A stretch of 64,000 bases of DNA, from positions 8,686-72,685 of the forward strand of contig JAHEFK010000013.1 in the NCBI GenBank assembly GCA_024640225.1. The letters are read 5' to 3'. This DNA is from Bacteroidota bacterium. GTDB lineage: Bacteria; Bacteroidota; Bacteroidia; Chitinophagales; Chitinophagaceae. Each line of letters begins with the position of its first letter. Within the stretch, counting starts at the first letter, position 1. The notes under the pieces are model-generated. The model ran no database searches, was not told where the DNA came from, and saw nothing but the letters and a program-made list of their open reading frames with translations. The translations under genes and the position numbers were made by a program. Shown here one piece after another: positions 1-8,769 of the stretch.

Positions 1-584
1 ATAATCGGCATTTTATTTACTAATTTTTTAGCAATGGTTTTTGCTTCTTTTTGAATGGCTTTAGACTCCTTAGTTAATAAAGCTATAGCTGCTTTCAAGT
101 CTTTTTCAAAAGCATTTTTTACATACCCTAAATGGTTTAAGGCATATAATACTTGCACCATAGAATAGCCCAAACAAGAACGCGGCGGCATGCCGGAAGG
201 AATAATAACGCAATCTAAATTATGTTTTTTAGCTAATTCTTGCACTTTGCCACCCGATGTAATACAAATAATCGTTGCTTTCATCTTAATTGCTTGTTGC
301 ATAGCCGCTAAGGTTTCTTCTGTATTACCTGAATACGAAGAGATAATAACAAGCGATTTGTTATTTACGAAAGAAGGTAGAAAGTAATCTTTATTTACAA
401 TAAAAGGGATTGAACAGCTGTCTGCAATATAATTTTGAGTGATAGAACCACCAATACCGCTTCCACCTAAACCAGATAAAACGATGTTATGAAAATTATT
501 TTTTTTAGTTTTAAAGGTCTGTTTGTTTCCTATGGCAATAGCTTCTGCTAATTGTTGTGTGAAATTAACTACAAGTTGTTTCAT
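1..584 (-). CDS. Bifunctional phosphoglucose/phosphomannose isomerase, SIS domain (3' part outside window)
   Basis: The first 194 residues are visible; the rest lies beyond base 1. Translation from the ATG at 584 shows the sugar-isomerase (SIS) fold: a glycine-rich GLGGSGIGG loop near residue 42, SYSGNTEET near residue 85, and a PPR motif near 135. This set is typical of the archaeal-type bifunctional PGI/PMI family, which interconverts fructose 6-phosphate with glucose 6-phosphate and mannose 6-phosphate in the cytoplasm. It is divergent from yraN with 21 bases between the start codons. An ordinary SIS phosphosugar isomerase cannot be excluded without the C-terminal half. Confidence 0.8.
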   Translation of the reverse strand, partial: MKQLVVNFTQQLAEAIAIGNKQTFKTKKNNFHNIVLSGLGGSGIGGSITQNYIADSCSIPFIVNKDYFLPSFVNNKSLVIISSYSGNTEETLAAMQQAIKMKATIICITSGGKVQELAKKHNLDCVIIPSGMPPRSCLGYSMVQVLYALNHLGYVKNAFEKDLKAAIALLTKESKAIQKEAKTIAKKLVNKMPI

Positions 585-605
585 TATTTTAAAATTTACA
601 GTTGA

Positions 606-980
606 ATGAGCCACAAAAATACAAAAACCGGTGCAGTTGGAGAGCAATTAGCCAAAGAATATTTAATAAAGAAAGGCTATATAATTCTTGCCTCCAATTG
701 GAGAGCCCAACATAAAGAAATAGATATTATAGCCAAACATAAAGACGTGTTGGTGTTTGTAGAAGTAAAAACAAGGCGCAGCACCAAATTTGGATTCCCA
801 GAGGAAGCGGTGACTACTAAAAAATGGCAACTTCTTTTTTTAGCGGCTCAAGCCTTTATAGAACAGTATACCAATTACGAGCGTATACAGTTTGACATAA
901 TAAGTGTAGCTTTAAAAAATAAACAAATGAAGGATTCGGAAACAGAAATCGTCCATTATGAAGATGCTTATTATGGATAA
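606..980 (+). CDS. YraN family protein (UPF0102), endonuclease-like fold
   Basis: This 124-residue protein matches the YraN family in length and layout: GAVGEQLAKEYL near residue 10, an N-W-R element near 31, then EIDIIAKH and VFVEVKTR at about residues 38-57. The D-(x)n-E-x-K arrangement is the PD-(D/E)xK nuclease core also seen in Holliday-junction resolvases. The cellular role of YraN is not settled. It starts 21 bases from the divergent isomerase gene and ends 20 bases before the sigma-factor gene, so it could be transcribed with that operon. Confidence 0.85.
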   Translation: MSHKNTKTGAVGEQLAKEYLIKKGYIILASNWRAQHKEIDIIAKHKDVLVFVEVKTRRSTKFGFPEEAVTTKKWQLLFLAAQAFIEQYTNYERIQFDIISVALKNKQMKDSETEIVHYEDAYYG

Positions 981-1000
981 TTGCAAAAAGTGGAAATAGA

Positions 1001-1519
1001 TTGGATGTAGCACAACTTTTCAATCAATACAAGGATATGGTCTATAACCTTGCACTTCATTATGTTCAAAACAGAGAGGAAGCAGAAGAGATATGTCAAG
1101 ATGTTTTTGTGAATGTTCATTTTGCCAAAGATAATTTTAGAAACGAAGCGAGTATAAAAACTTGGATTTACCGTATCACAATTAATAAATCGCTGGACTA
1201 TTTAAAGGCAAAAAAAACAAAAAAACGATGGGCTGCCATTTTATCGTTAGACTTTTTTCAAGATCATGCAATAGCCTCCAAAGAAGTGCAGCACCCGGGC
1301 ATGGTATTAGAACAAAAGGAAGCTTTACAATTAATTTTTAACTGTTTAAACCAACTCCCTAATCATCAAAAAACTATAATTATTCTTTCAAAAATCGAAC
1401 AAAAAACCATTAAAGAAATTGCAGACATTCTTAACTTGAGTACCAAATCAGTAGAATCGCATATGCATAGAGCTAAAAAAAACTTAGGCCAATTGCTGCA
1501 ACAAGAAGGCCGTATTTAA
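1001..1519 (+). CDS. ECF-type RNA polymerase sigma factor, TTG start
   Basis: The 172-residue protein has sigma region 2 at about residues 8-75 (NREEAEEICQDVFVNV, then IKTWIYRITINKSLDYLK) and region 4 at about 110-165 (LPNHQKTIIILSKIEQ, IKEIADILNLSTKSVESHMHRA helix-turn-helix). It should direct core RNA polymerase to a small regulon. There is no ATG before region 2, so TTG at 1001 is the best start; AAGTGGAAA lies just before it. It heads a run of closely spaced or overlapping genes to 5289, so it most likely controls that operon, including itself. Confidence 0.88.
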   Translation: MDVAQLFNQYKDMVYNLALHYVQNREEAEEICQDVFVNVHFAKDNFRNEASIKTWIYRITINKSLDYLKAKKTKKRWAAILSLDFFQDHAIASKEVQHPGMVLEQKEALQLIFNCLNQLPNHQKTIIILSKIEQKTIKEIADILNLSTKSVESHMHRAKKNLGQLLQQEGRI

Positions 1520-1541
1520 GAACCGCTTCAACGCAACCCTT

Positions 1542-1793
1542 ATGAACATAGACTTACAACCACTCGCCCAAATACAACAACAAGCAGCACCCGATGACTT
1601 GTACCCAAAAATCATGGAGCGCCTTCAACAAAAAAAAACGCAACAAGAGCAGCTACAGCAAAGGATCTATAGTATAGTGTGTATAGGCTTATTAGCTTTT
1701 AGTTTATTTTACACCGCCAATAACTTGTACGCATCAACAGCAGATGCTCCCTACAGTAACTTATTCCAAACCAGCTCATCGCTTTATAAATAA
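1542..1793 (+). CDS. Small single-pass membrane protein, candidate anti-sigma factor
   Basis: This 83-residue protein matches no family I recognise. The first 40 residues are Gln-rich and polar, a likely helix or coiled coil (MERLQQKKTQQEQLQQR); residues 43-63 form one membrane segment; about 20 residues follow, probably in the periplasm. Lying 22 bases after an ECF sigma gene and sharing a base with the next gene (TAATG), it sits where anti-sigma factors usually sit. A cytoplasmic helix plus one membrane span fits that job, but no zinc-binding HxxxCxxC motif is present. Function is inferred from position only. Confidence 0.6.
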   Translation: MNIDLQPLAQIQQQAAPDDLYPKIMERLQQKKTQQEQLQQRIYSIVCIGLLAFSLFYTANNLYASTADAPYSNLFQTSSSLYK

Positions 1794-2248
1794 TGACCAT
1801 GCAAAATAACAATCGCTTACAATGGATTATTTTGGGATTGATTATTTCCAATCTCCTACTGTTGACGTTTATCCTCATCAATAAACCACAGCATCCAAAG
1901 ATGGATTTCAAAGCCTATATCATTTCTTCATTAGACTTTAAGGAAGCTCAAATTCAGGCTTTTGAAAAAGAGATTCAACATCATATTACAACTATGGATC
2001 AATTGGAGAAACAAATTGTTGCAAACAAAATTCAATTGTATAGCCTATGCGCGCATCCTCAAACTGAAGCTAACAAGCAAGTGCTCCTGCATAACTTGGG
2101 CAATTTACAGGAACAAGTAGAAGCTAATTTCATGGCTCATTTCAGCGCTATCCGTAGATTATGCACAGCTCCTCAACAAGCAAAATTTGATAGTCTAATC
2201 TATAGCTTTCCAAAATTTTTTAGCCGACCAAAGCGACCTAGAAAATGA
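1793..2248 (+). CDS. Spy/CpxP-like periplasmic heavy-metal sensor family protein
   Basis: The 151-residue protein has one N-terminal membrane anchor (about residues 10-30) followed by a helical periplasmic domain with two long amphipathic stretches (about 42-75 and 85-130). This resembles the Spy/CpxP/ZraP-type sensors that Bacteroidota often encode just after ECF sigma factors. Such proteins bind metals or unfolded proteins and feed a signal to a sigma/anti-sigma pair. The usual LTxxQ signature is weak here (FKEAQIQAFEKE takes its place). Stop and start codons overlap with both neighbours (TAATG; ATGA), implying translational coupling. Confidence 0.65.
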   Translation: MTMQNNNRLQWIILGLIISNLLLLTFILINKPQHPKMDFKAYIISSLDFKEAQIQAFEKEIQHHITTMDQLEKQIVANKIQLYSLCAHPQTEANKQVLLHNLGNLQEQVEANFMAHFSAIRRLCTAPQQAKFDSLIYSFPKFFSRPKRPRK

Positions 2249-2880
2249 TAAAGGCCTTTTTATTTTTATTGTGTTTGTGTAGCTATTTACAAAGCTTTAG
2301 TCAACAAATACTGTTCAGCACTAAAGCTAGCACTACTCCGTATGTATATTTAGATCAGGATACGGTGGAAATAAAAGTTTTAAAATACTATATCACCAAG
2401 CTTCAGTTATGGAAGCATCAACAATTGGTATATACCGACCAACGAGGTGCTTATTTAATTGATGGCCTTCGCGATACAACCTATTATTTGGCCAATAAAA
2501 AACCATTTGACTCGCTTAGTTTTACTTTAGGAATTGATAGTGCTATTCAACGAAAAGGCGCCTTGGGAAAGGATCTAGATCCTACAAATGGTATGTATTG
2601 GGCTTGGCAAAGTGGCTATATCCATTTCAAACTTGAAACGCATTCCTCCAACAACAAACCCTTACAATTGCATATAGGTGGCTATGCATATCCTTTCAAC
2701 ACCCTTCAACGATTGGGCTTTAAAGTAAGTAATACTAAAAAAATCAGCATTCAATTGGAGCTCTTAAAACTGTTGCAACAGATCAATAGTCAAAAGGTTT
2801 TCAAAATCATGTCGCCCAGCGCTGAAGCCGTTTTGATTGCTTCTTTTATTGCTCAATCCTTTTCAATAAGCAATGAATAA
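2245..2880 (+). CDS. MbnP family copper-binding protein
   Basis: A signal peptide (residues 1-19, ending SFSQ) precedes a beta-rich domain. The family signature LDPTNGMYWAWQSGYIHF lies at residues 111-128, followed by LHIGGY at 142-147. In methanotroph MbnP, a periplasmic protein, Cu(I) binding depends on a tryptophan oxidised to kynurenine by the di-heme partner MbnH. Here W119 and W121 are the candidate tryptophans and H127 and H143 candidate ligands; that assignment is inference. The gene overlaps its upstream neighbour by 4 bases and the MbnH-like gene by 8, so the pair is surely co-expressed. Confidence 0.85.
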   Translation: MIKAFLFLLCLCSYLQSFSQQILFSTKASTTPYVYLDQDTVEIKVLKYYITKLQLWKHQQLVYTDQRGAYLIDGLRDTTYYLANKKPFDSLSFTLGIDSAIQRKGALGKDLDPTNGMYWAWQSGYIHFKLETHSSNNKPLQLHIGGYAYPFNTLQRLGFKVSNTKKISIQLELLKLLQQINSQKVFKIMSPSAEAVLIASFIAQSFSISNE

Positions 2881-3892
2881 ACTAGGATGCATACTACTAA
2901 TTTGTTTGGGTTGGCTATGGTTATGTAGTCATCAAAGCGCTACACCCTTATTTCCAAAACCATTTCCTAAACCGATATATGATCTTGCTAGCAATCCCTT
3001 GCAAAAAGATGTCATTGATTTAGGTAGGCGTTTTTTCTACGACCCCATACTATCTAAAAACAATACTATTTCCTGTGCCAGTTGCCACAGTCCTTATAAT
3101 GCATTTGCGCATGTAGATCACGCATTAAGTCACGGTATCTACGATCGTATTGGCTTTAGAAATGCCCCGGCATTATTTAATGTAGCTTGGGCTCCCTACT
3201 TTATGCAAGACGGTGCCATTCATCATTTAGATATGCAAGCATTAGCACCGATTAGCGACTCCAATGAAATGCAAGAAACCTTTGACCATGTTATCTCAAA
3301 AATAAATGCGGATACCTCTTATAAAATTCTTTTTAAAAAAGTATATCATCAACCCCAAATCAGTGGAGCTCAATTCTTAAAAGCAATGGCGCAATTTCTG
3401 CTAAGTTTAGTAAGTGCTGAAAGCAAATACGACAGTGTAATGCGTGGTAAAGCATCCTTTAGCCAACAAGAAAAAAAGGGCTACCTACTCTTTCAAAAAC
3501 ATTGTGCTAATTGCCATCAAGAGCCCTTATTTACCAATTATACTTTTGCAAACAATGGCATTGGGGCAGATCAGCACTTGCATGATTTAGGAAGATATCG
3601 AGTAACAAAAGACTCCAATGATCTTTTAAAATTTAAAGTGCCCTCTTTGCGCAATATCGAATTTACAGCGCCTTATATGCATGATGGTCGTTTTGCTTCG
3701 CTAAAAGATGTACTACGGTTTTATACTAGTCCACACCCCACGCAAGCCAATACCGATAATAGGGTAAAACATCCTTTCCCCTTAAGCGCAAATGACCAAG
3801 TGGATATCCTTGCTTTTTTGTTATGCCTAAGCGATAAGCATTTTATTTTTAACCCCCAGCATGCTTACCCAAAAAGTATGCTTAAAAATTAA
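2873..3892 (+). CDS. Di-heme cytochrome c peroxidase/MauG family enzyme (MbnH-like)
   Basis: This 339-residue secreted protein has two haem c sites, CASCH at residues 68-72 and CANCH at 211-215, in the layout of bacterial di-heme peroxidases and MauG. A tryptophan between the haems (W106, in NVAWAPYF) could bridge electrons, and the region near YMHDGRF resembles the family's distal ligand loop. Overlap with the MbnP-like gene argues for MbnH-type work (oxidising a partner tryptophan) over plain peroxide removal. The N-terminus is a signal or membrane anchor (residues 1-20). A classical cytochrome c peroxidase is the alternative. Confidence 0.87.
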   Translation: MNKLGCILLICLGWLWLCSHQSATPLFPKPFPKPIYDLASNPLQKDVIDLGRRFFYDPILSKNNTISCASCHSPYNAFAHVDHALSHGIYDRIGFRNAPALFNVAWAPYFMQDGAIHHLDMQALAPISDSNEMQETFDHVISKINADTSYKILFKKVYHQPQISGAQFLKAMAQFLLSLVSAESKYDSVMRGKASFSQQEKKGYLLFQKHCANCHQEPLFTNYTFANNGIGADQHLHDLGRYRVTKDSNDLLKFKVPSLRNIEFTAPYMHDGRFASLKDVLRFYTSPHPTQANTDNRVKHPFPLSANDQVDILAFLLCLSDKHFIFNPQHAYPKSMLKN

Positions 3893-3951
3893 TAACTTTA
3901 ATTGCATGCAGGCCATCACGAATTCGTCTAACAAAGTTCAATCATACCAAT

Positions 3952-5289
3952 ATGAAAAAACAATTATTTGCTTGTCTTAGCATACTACTTGCCCTTCAAG
4001 CAAGTGCTCAAACCAATCCGATTATAAATGCTTGGTTGCGTAATACTACCAATATTTTAGGTCGCCATTATGTGAGTGGCAATTCCACCGCTATTCAGGA
4101 TGCTACGCCTGCAAATGTGCAAACGGTGCAATACTCTAATACTAGTGTATATATAAGCACCTCGGGAATTCCGGCTTATGTTACCGGACCATTTTTAGAT
4201 GGCAACCCTTCTTTAGCAAGCAATCAAAATGCAATTTTTAAATTTCCTTTAACCCCAACTCAAAATACGGGTACTCCAATAGCTACTACTGGGGGAAATA
4301 TTGGTGTGTTTATAAATGGTGTAGCTCTTTTCGATTATCGAGATGGCGTTTCTTGGAACAATGCACAACAAAAATTATGTGGCGGCCCCATACAACCCCC
4401 TTGCATGGGCGACGGCTTATGGAACCGAGATGCTGTTGTGGCAGAGCGTGTAGGATTTGATTGTGCGAAAGGCCATCCGGCGATGGGCAATTATCATCAT
4501 CATCAAAATCCAAGTGCATTTAAATTAGATTTGAATATTATCTCTACGGTTTGTAATCTTTATGATGCAGATGGCTTATATGTAATTGATAGCAGCAAAC
4601 ATTCCCCATTAATTGGTTATGCCTATGATGGCTTCCCAATTTATGGAGCGTATGCCTATAAAAACTTAGATGCTACAGGGGGCATCACTCGCATGAAATC
4701 TTCTTATCGATTAAAAACTAGTATGACTAGCAGAACCAATGGACCAGCTATCAACAGCACCTATCCTTTAGGTTTGTTTAAAGAAGATTATGAATATATA
4801 GCGCCTAGTGCGGGTCAAACCGATTATTTAGATGAGCACAATGGTCGTATTTGTAAAACACCCGAATATCCGAATGGAATCTATTGCTATTTTGCAACCG
4901 TAGATGCTAATTGGAACTCAGCGTATCCTTATGTAGTTGGACCAACTTTTTACGGCACTAAAGTAGCAACTAAAGTAACAAGCATAACGGAATCTACGAC
5001 TACGTATAACCCAACAACCAACATTACTAGCACGCTAAGCAATGCGGATGTTTCGGTGTTCCCAAATCCAAGTTCCGATTTACTAGTTGTGCAAATGAAC
5101 GATCTCACTAAAACAGCTGTTGAACTAAACCTATATGACCTACAAGGAAAATTAATGGATCGAAAAATTATTTATCCTGGTACAACAATCGCATATTTTG
5201 ATACCAGAACTTATTATGCAGGTATTTACATACTGCAGATTGTTCAAGCAGACAAAACCCTTACCCAACAAATTAGCCTTCAAAAATAA
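3952..5289 (+). CDS. YHYH domain protein with T9SS C-terminal sorting domain
   Basis: A 445-residue exported protein: signal peptide at residues 1-19 (ending ASAQ), a YHYH domain centred on GNYHHHQNP near residue 182 and a second conserved stretch LIGYAYDGFPIYGAYA near 220, then a type A sorting domain from about residue 362 (VFPNPSSDLL to the C-terminus). YHYH proteins have no proven function; the His cluster and genomic habit suggest metal binding. The T9SS tail predicts export across the outer membrane and surface attachment or release. It follows the di-heme gene by 59 bases and probably ends the operon at the hairpin after it. Confidence 0.85.
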   Translation: MKKQLFACLSILLALQASAQTNPIINAWLRNTTNILGRHYVSGNSTAIQDATPANVQTVQYSNTSVYISTSGIPAYVTGPFLDGNPSLASNQNAIFKFPLTPTQNTGTPIATTGGNIGVFINGVALFDYRDGVSWNNAQQKLCGGPIQPPCMGDGLWNRDAVVAERVGFDCAKGHPAMGNYHHHQNPSAFKLDLNIISTVCNLYDADGLYVIDSSKHSPLIGYAYDGFPIYGAYAYKNLDATGGITRMKSSYRLKTSMTSRTNGPAINSTYPLGLFKEDYEYIAPSAGQTDYLDEHNGRICKTPEYPNGIYCYFATVDANWNSAYPYVVGPTFYGTKVATKVTSITESTTTYNPTTNITSTLSNADVSVFPNPSSDLLVVQMNDLTKTAVELNLYDLQGKLMDRKIIYPGTTIAYFDTRTYYAGIYILQIVQADKTLTQQISLQK

Positions 5290-5303
5290 GTTGACCAAGC
5301 ATG

Positions 5304-5336
5304 AAAAAAGCCCCGAATGACTCGGGGCTTTTTTTA
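5304..5336. terminator. Two-way Rho-independent terminator between the YHYH gene and guaB
   Basis: The arms AAGCCCCGA and TCGGGGCTT close a short loop and are flanked by A6 on the left and T7 on the right. It lies 15 bases after one stop codon and 16 bases from the other, so it can end both transcripts. Confidence 0.92.
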
Positions 5337-5351
5337 TACCTATAGGATATT

Positions 5352-6821
5352 TTATCTGCTATAATTTGGCGCTTCTTTAGTAATCACAATATCATGCGGA
5401 TGGCTCTCTGCCATGGAAGCACTTGTTATACGAACAAATTGCGCTTTGTCTTGTAAGGTTTTAATATCCTTTGCACCACAATAGCCCATACCCGCTCTTA
5501 AGCCACCAACAAATTGTTGAATCACTTCACTTAAAGTGCCTTTGTAAGGTACACGACCTACGATTCCTTCTGGAACTAATTTTTTAATATCGGCTTCTAC
5601 ATCTTGGAAATAACGATCGCTGGAGCCTTCTTTCATAGCTTCTACCGAACCCATACCTCTATACGATTTGAATTTTCTACCTTCGTAAATGATTGTTTCG
5701 CCTGGACTTTCTTCAGTACCTGCAAAAATAGAACCCGCCATAACGGTTGACGCTCCGGCAACTAAGGCTTTTACCATATCACCCGTGTAACGAATACCGC
5801 CATCTGCAATCACTGGAATGCCTCTTTTCTTTAATACCGTTGCTGCTTCTATTACGGCACTTAATTGTGGTACACCTGCACCGGTAACAACGCGAGTAGT
5901 ACAAATAGAACCTGGTCCAACGCCCACTTTCACCGCATCAGCACCAGCATCTGCTAGGGCTTTAGCACCCGCCGCTGTAGCTACATTGCCGGCAATCACT
6001 TGTACGTCTTTAAATGATTTTTTTACGAGCTTCACCATATCCAATACACCTTTAGAGTGGCCATGAGCACTATCTAAAGTAATCACATCTACCCCTGCAT
6101 TTTTCAATGCTGCAACTCGATCTAAGGTGTCGGCCGTAATACCTACTGCAGCACCTACCAATAAGCGACCAAATTGGTCTTTGCAAGCAAATGGATGGCT
6201 TTTTAAATGTATGATATCTCTAAAAGTGATGAGCCCTTTTAATTTTCCAGCTTTATCAACGATCGGTAATTTCTCAATTTTGTATTGTTCTAATATCCCC
6301 TCGGCCTTTTGCATGGTAGTACCAATAGGTGCAACAACCAATTTATCTTTGGTCATTACTTCTTTAATTTTCTTTTTAGGATTTTTTTCGAAACGTAAAT
6401 CTCTATTAGTAAGAATGCCCACTAATTTATTAGCAGCATCTACGATGGGAATACCCCCAATTTTGTGATCACGCATTAAACGAAGGGCATCGCCCACAGA
6501 TGCTTCTGGTGATAAGGTAATGGGATCTATAATTAAACCACTCTCTTGACGCTTTACCTTTCTAACTAACTCGGCTTGCTTTTCAATACTCATATTCTTA
6601 TGCAGAATACCAATACCACCCTCTCTAGCCAATGCAATAGCCAAGCGGTCTTCGGTAACCGTGTCCATAGCTGCAGAAACCATGGGCATATTAATCTTGA
6701 TATCTTTGGTTAAATAAGACTGAATATTGACCTCTCTAGGAAGCACTTCAGAATATGCAGGGACTAGTAATACATCATCGAATGTAAGCCCTTCTCCGTA
6801 AAATTTAGACGTTGTTGCCAT
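5352..6821 (-). CDS. guaB: IMP dehydrogenase
   Basis: 489 residues, full family length. It oxidises IMP to XMP with NAD+, the committed step to guanine nucleotides. [13 protein letters not shown] opens the barrel, two CBS domains sit at about residues 98-206 (regulatory insertion), and the catalytic cysteine loop GPGSICTT places the nucleophile at C307. The reading frame extends two codons further to a TTG (6825-6827), but that codon lies inside a TATCTTTG -7 box, so the ATG at 6821 is chosen; the message may then be leaderless. It is divergent from the acyl-CoA synthetase gene. Confidence 0.97.
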   Translation of the reverse strand: MATTSKFYGEGLTFDDVLLVPAYSEVLPREVNIQSYLTKDIKINMPMVSAAMDTVTEDRLAIALAREGGIGILHKNMSIEKQAELVRKVKRQESGLIIDPITLSPEASVGDALRLMRDHKIGGIPIVDAANKLVGILTNRDLRFEKNPKKKIKEVMTKDKLVVAPIGTTMQKAEGILEQYKIEKLPIVDKAGKLKGLITFRDIIHLKSHPFACKDQFGRLLVGAAVGITADTLDRVAALKNAGVDVITLDSAHGHSKGVLDMVKLVKKSFKDVQVIAGNVATAAGAKALADAGADAVKVGVGPGSICTTRVVTGAGVPQLSAVIEAATVLKKRGIPVIADGGIRYTGDMVKALVAGASTVMAGSIFAGTEESPGETIIYEGRKFKSYRGMGSVEAMKEGSSDRYFQDVEADIKKLVPEGIVGRVPYKGTLSEVIQQFVGGLRAGMGYCGAKDIKTLQDKAQFVRITSASMAESHPHDIVITKEAPNYSR

Positions 6822-6824
6822 GTG

Positions 6825-6832
6825 CAAAGATA
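6825..6832 (-). promoter_or_regulatory. Candidate -7 promoter element of guaB
   Basis: On the minus strand the sequence is TATCTTTG, a perfect match to the Bacteroidota -7 consensus TAnnTTTG. It ends only 3 bases before the guaB ATG. No clear TTG-type -33 box is seen at the usual spacing. Confidence 0.55.
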
Positions 6833-6910
6833 AAACGACTTTTTTTTAAAACCATAAACTCTAAAAAAAAAATAAAAAATGTATTATTTTACATGAATTA
6901 AAAAAATAAT

Positions 6911-8683
6911 ATGGGTAGAAAACTCTTTGATATAGTTGCTGATCGCAAGCTAAAAAATCCAAATTCTATTTTATTGGCTGCCAAAGAAGCAGGTACTTGG
7001 CGCACCTATAATGCCCAAGAAGTATGGGATACAGCTACCGCTATGGCCTATAGCTTACAAGAAAAGGGCATTCAGTACAAAAAGAGTTTAGACCAAGTAG
7101 ATACGGTAGCCATCATATCTGGCAACCGACCAGAATGGATCATAACCGATTTGGCTACCCAATTATCGGGCGGTGTACTTACCCCTATTTACCCAACTGT
7201 GAGCGTTGCAGAACTAGCTTATATTTTTAATGAAGCACAAGTAAAAATTGTATTCGTAGCCAATCAGGAGCTGTACGACCGATTTTTACCAGCATTTAAA
7301 TTAGTACCCAGCCTACAGTTTATTTATTCCTATGATACTGTTGAGGGCGTAGCGCATTGGTCAAATTTAATTTCAAGTGAAAATCACATTAGTAAGGAAG
7401 CAATCGCTAAAATTGATGATGAAAGTTTAGCAACAATTATTTATACCTCCGGCACCACAGGCAACCCTAAAGGTGTGATGCTTAGTCATAAAAATATTGT
7501 TAGCAATATTGAAGACAGCATTCGATACTTCTCCTTTACGGATGGGATAGATAAGAAAGCACTGAGCTTTTTACCGCTCAATCACATCTTTGAGCGCATG
7601 TGCACCTATCTTTATTTTGAAAAGGGTATCTCTATTTATTATGCCGAAAGCATGGAAACCATTGGTGATAATTTAAAAGAAGTGAAGCCTGTGGTATTTA
7701 CTACCGTACCTAGACTCTTAGAGAAAGTTTATGAGAAAATTTACAATAAGGGCTTAGAATTGAACGGTATCAAAAGAGCTTTATTCTTCTGGGCACTTCG
7801 TTTGGGCGATCAGTTTGATCATAGAGAACAAAAATCATGGTGGTACACGATGCAATTAAAGCTTGCTAATAAATTAATTTTTAGCAAATGGAGAGCAGCG
7901 TTAGGGGGCGAAGTCATTGCCATTGTTACTGGCTCTGCGGCATGTCAGGAGCGCCTCATTCGTGTTTTCACTGCAGCAAAATTAACTATCATGGAAGGCT
8001 ATGGCTTGACCGAAACTTCACCGGTGGTATCTGTAAACACATTCGAAAGTTATGGAAGAAAATATGGTACGGTAGGAGTTGTTATTCCTTCTGTGGAAGT
8101 GAAACTTGCGGAGGACAATGAAATCCTTTGTAAAGGTCCGAATGTCATGCTCGGTTATTATAAACAACCCGCATTAACAGCAGAGGTTTTAAAAGACGGG
8201 TGGTTTTATACGGGTGATATCGGCACTTTCGTTGAAAACAACACGATCCTTAAATTAACGGATCGAAAGAAAGAAATGTTCAAAACTTCGGGCGGTAAAT
8301 ATGTGGCACCGCAAGTGATAGAAAATAAGTTTAAAGAATCCCCATTTATCGAACAGATCATGGTAATTGGTGCGGATAGAAAATTCATCAGCGCTCTTAT
8401 TGTTCCGTCCTTAACGAATTTGAAAAATTACTTTGAAGATCATGGATTAGCATGGCCAGTATCAACTGCTGAATTACTAAAACACGAGCGTGTACAAAAA
8501 TTAATGGATCAACAACTGCATAAATTCAACGAGCATTTCAACCATACTGAGCAAATTAAAAAGTATGCCTTACTCCCTCAAGAATGGACTGTTGATACGG
8601 GTGAAATCACCCCAACATTAAAGTTGAAAAGGAAGGTAATTATGGAAAAATATTGCCAAGAAATTGAGGCTATTTATCAATAA
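6911..8683 (+). CDS. Long-chain acyl-CoA synthetase (AMP-forming)
   Basis: 590 residues, typical of Bacteroidota long-chain fatty acyl-CoA ligases. It activates fatty acids to acyl-CoA through an acyl-adenylate. The phosphate-binding loop IIYTSGTTGNPKGVM is at residues 176-190, YGLTETSP near 362, GWFYTGDIG near 431 and the hinge/lysine region LTDRKKEMFKTSGGK near 448, all intact. It is likely membrane-associated in the cytoplasm. It stands alone with 86 bases before odhB; the A/T-rich 89-base gap to divergent guaB must hold its promoter. Confidence 0.93.
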   Translation: MGRKLFDIVADRKLKNPNSILLAAKEAGTWRTYNAQEVWDTATAMAYSLQEKGIQYKKSLDQVDTVAIISGNRPEWIITDLATQLSGGVLTPIYPTVSVAELAYIFNEAQVKIVFVANQELYDRFLPAFKLVPSLQFIYSYDTVEGVAHWSNLISSENHISKEAIAKIDDESLATIIYTSGTTGNPKGVMLSHKNIVSNIEDSIRYFSFTDGIDKKALSFLPLNHIFERMCTYLYFEKGISIYYAESMETIGDNLKEVKPVVFTTVPRLLEKVYEKIYNKGLELNGIKRALFFWALRLGDQFDHREQKSWWYTMQLKLANKLIFSKWRAALGGEVIAIVTGSAACQERLIRVFTAAKLTIMEGYGLTETSPVVSVNTFESYGRKYGTVGVVIPSVEVKLAEDNEILCKGPNVMLGYYKQPALTAEVLKDGWFYTGDIGTFVENNTILKLTDRKKEMFKTSGGKYVAPQVIENKFKESPFIEQIMVIGADRKFISALIVPSLTNLKNYFEDHGLAWPVSTAELLKHERVQKLMDQQLHKFNEHFNHTEQIKKYALLPQEWTVDTGEITPTLKLKRKVIMEKYCQEIEAIYQ

Positions 8684-8769
8684 TCGGCTTTATTAACAAA
8701 GAATAAGTATATTTCTTTATAAATATTCCATAATCCTTTAGTAATTTAGCAGCACTAATAAATCAAAAA

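Noticed and set aside
190-387. A 65-residue plus-strand reading frame
   Set aside because: It is antisense to the conserved SIS isomerase gene and lacks any protein-like signature.
2873-3892. MauG for methylamine oxidation
   Set aside because: No methylamine dehydrogenase genes; the overlap with an MbnP-like gene fits MbnH better.
6822-6827. Longer guaB with a TTG start
   Set aside because: The TTG lies in the promoter -7 box, and the ATG two codons later gives the usual N-terminus.
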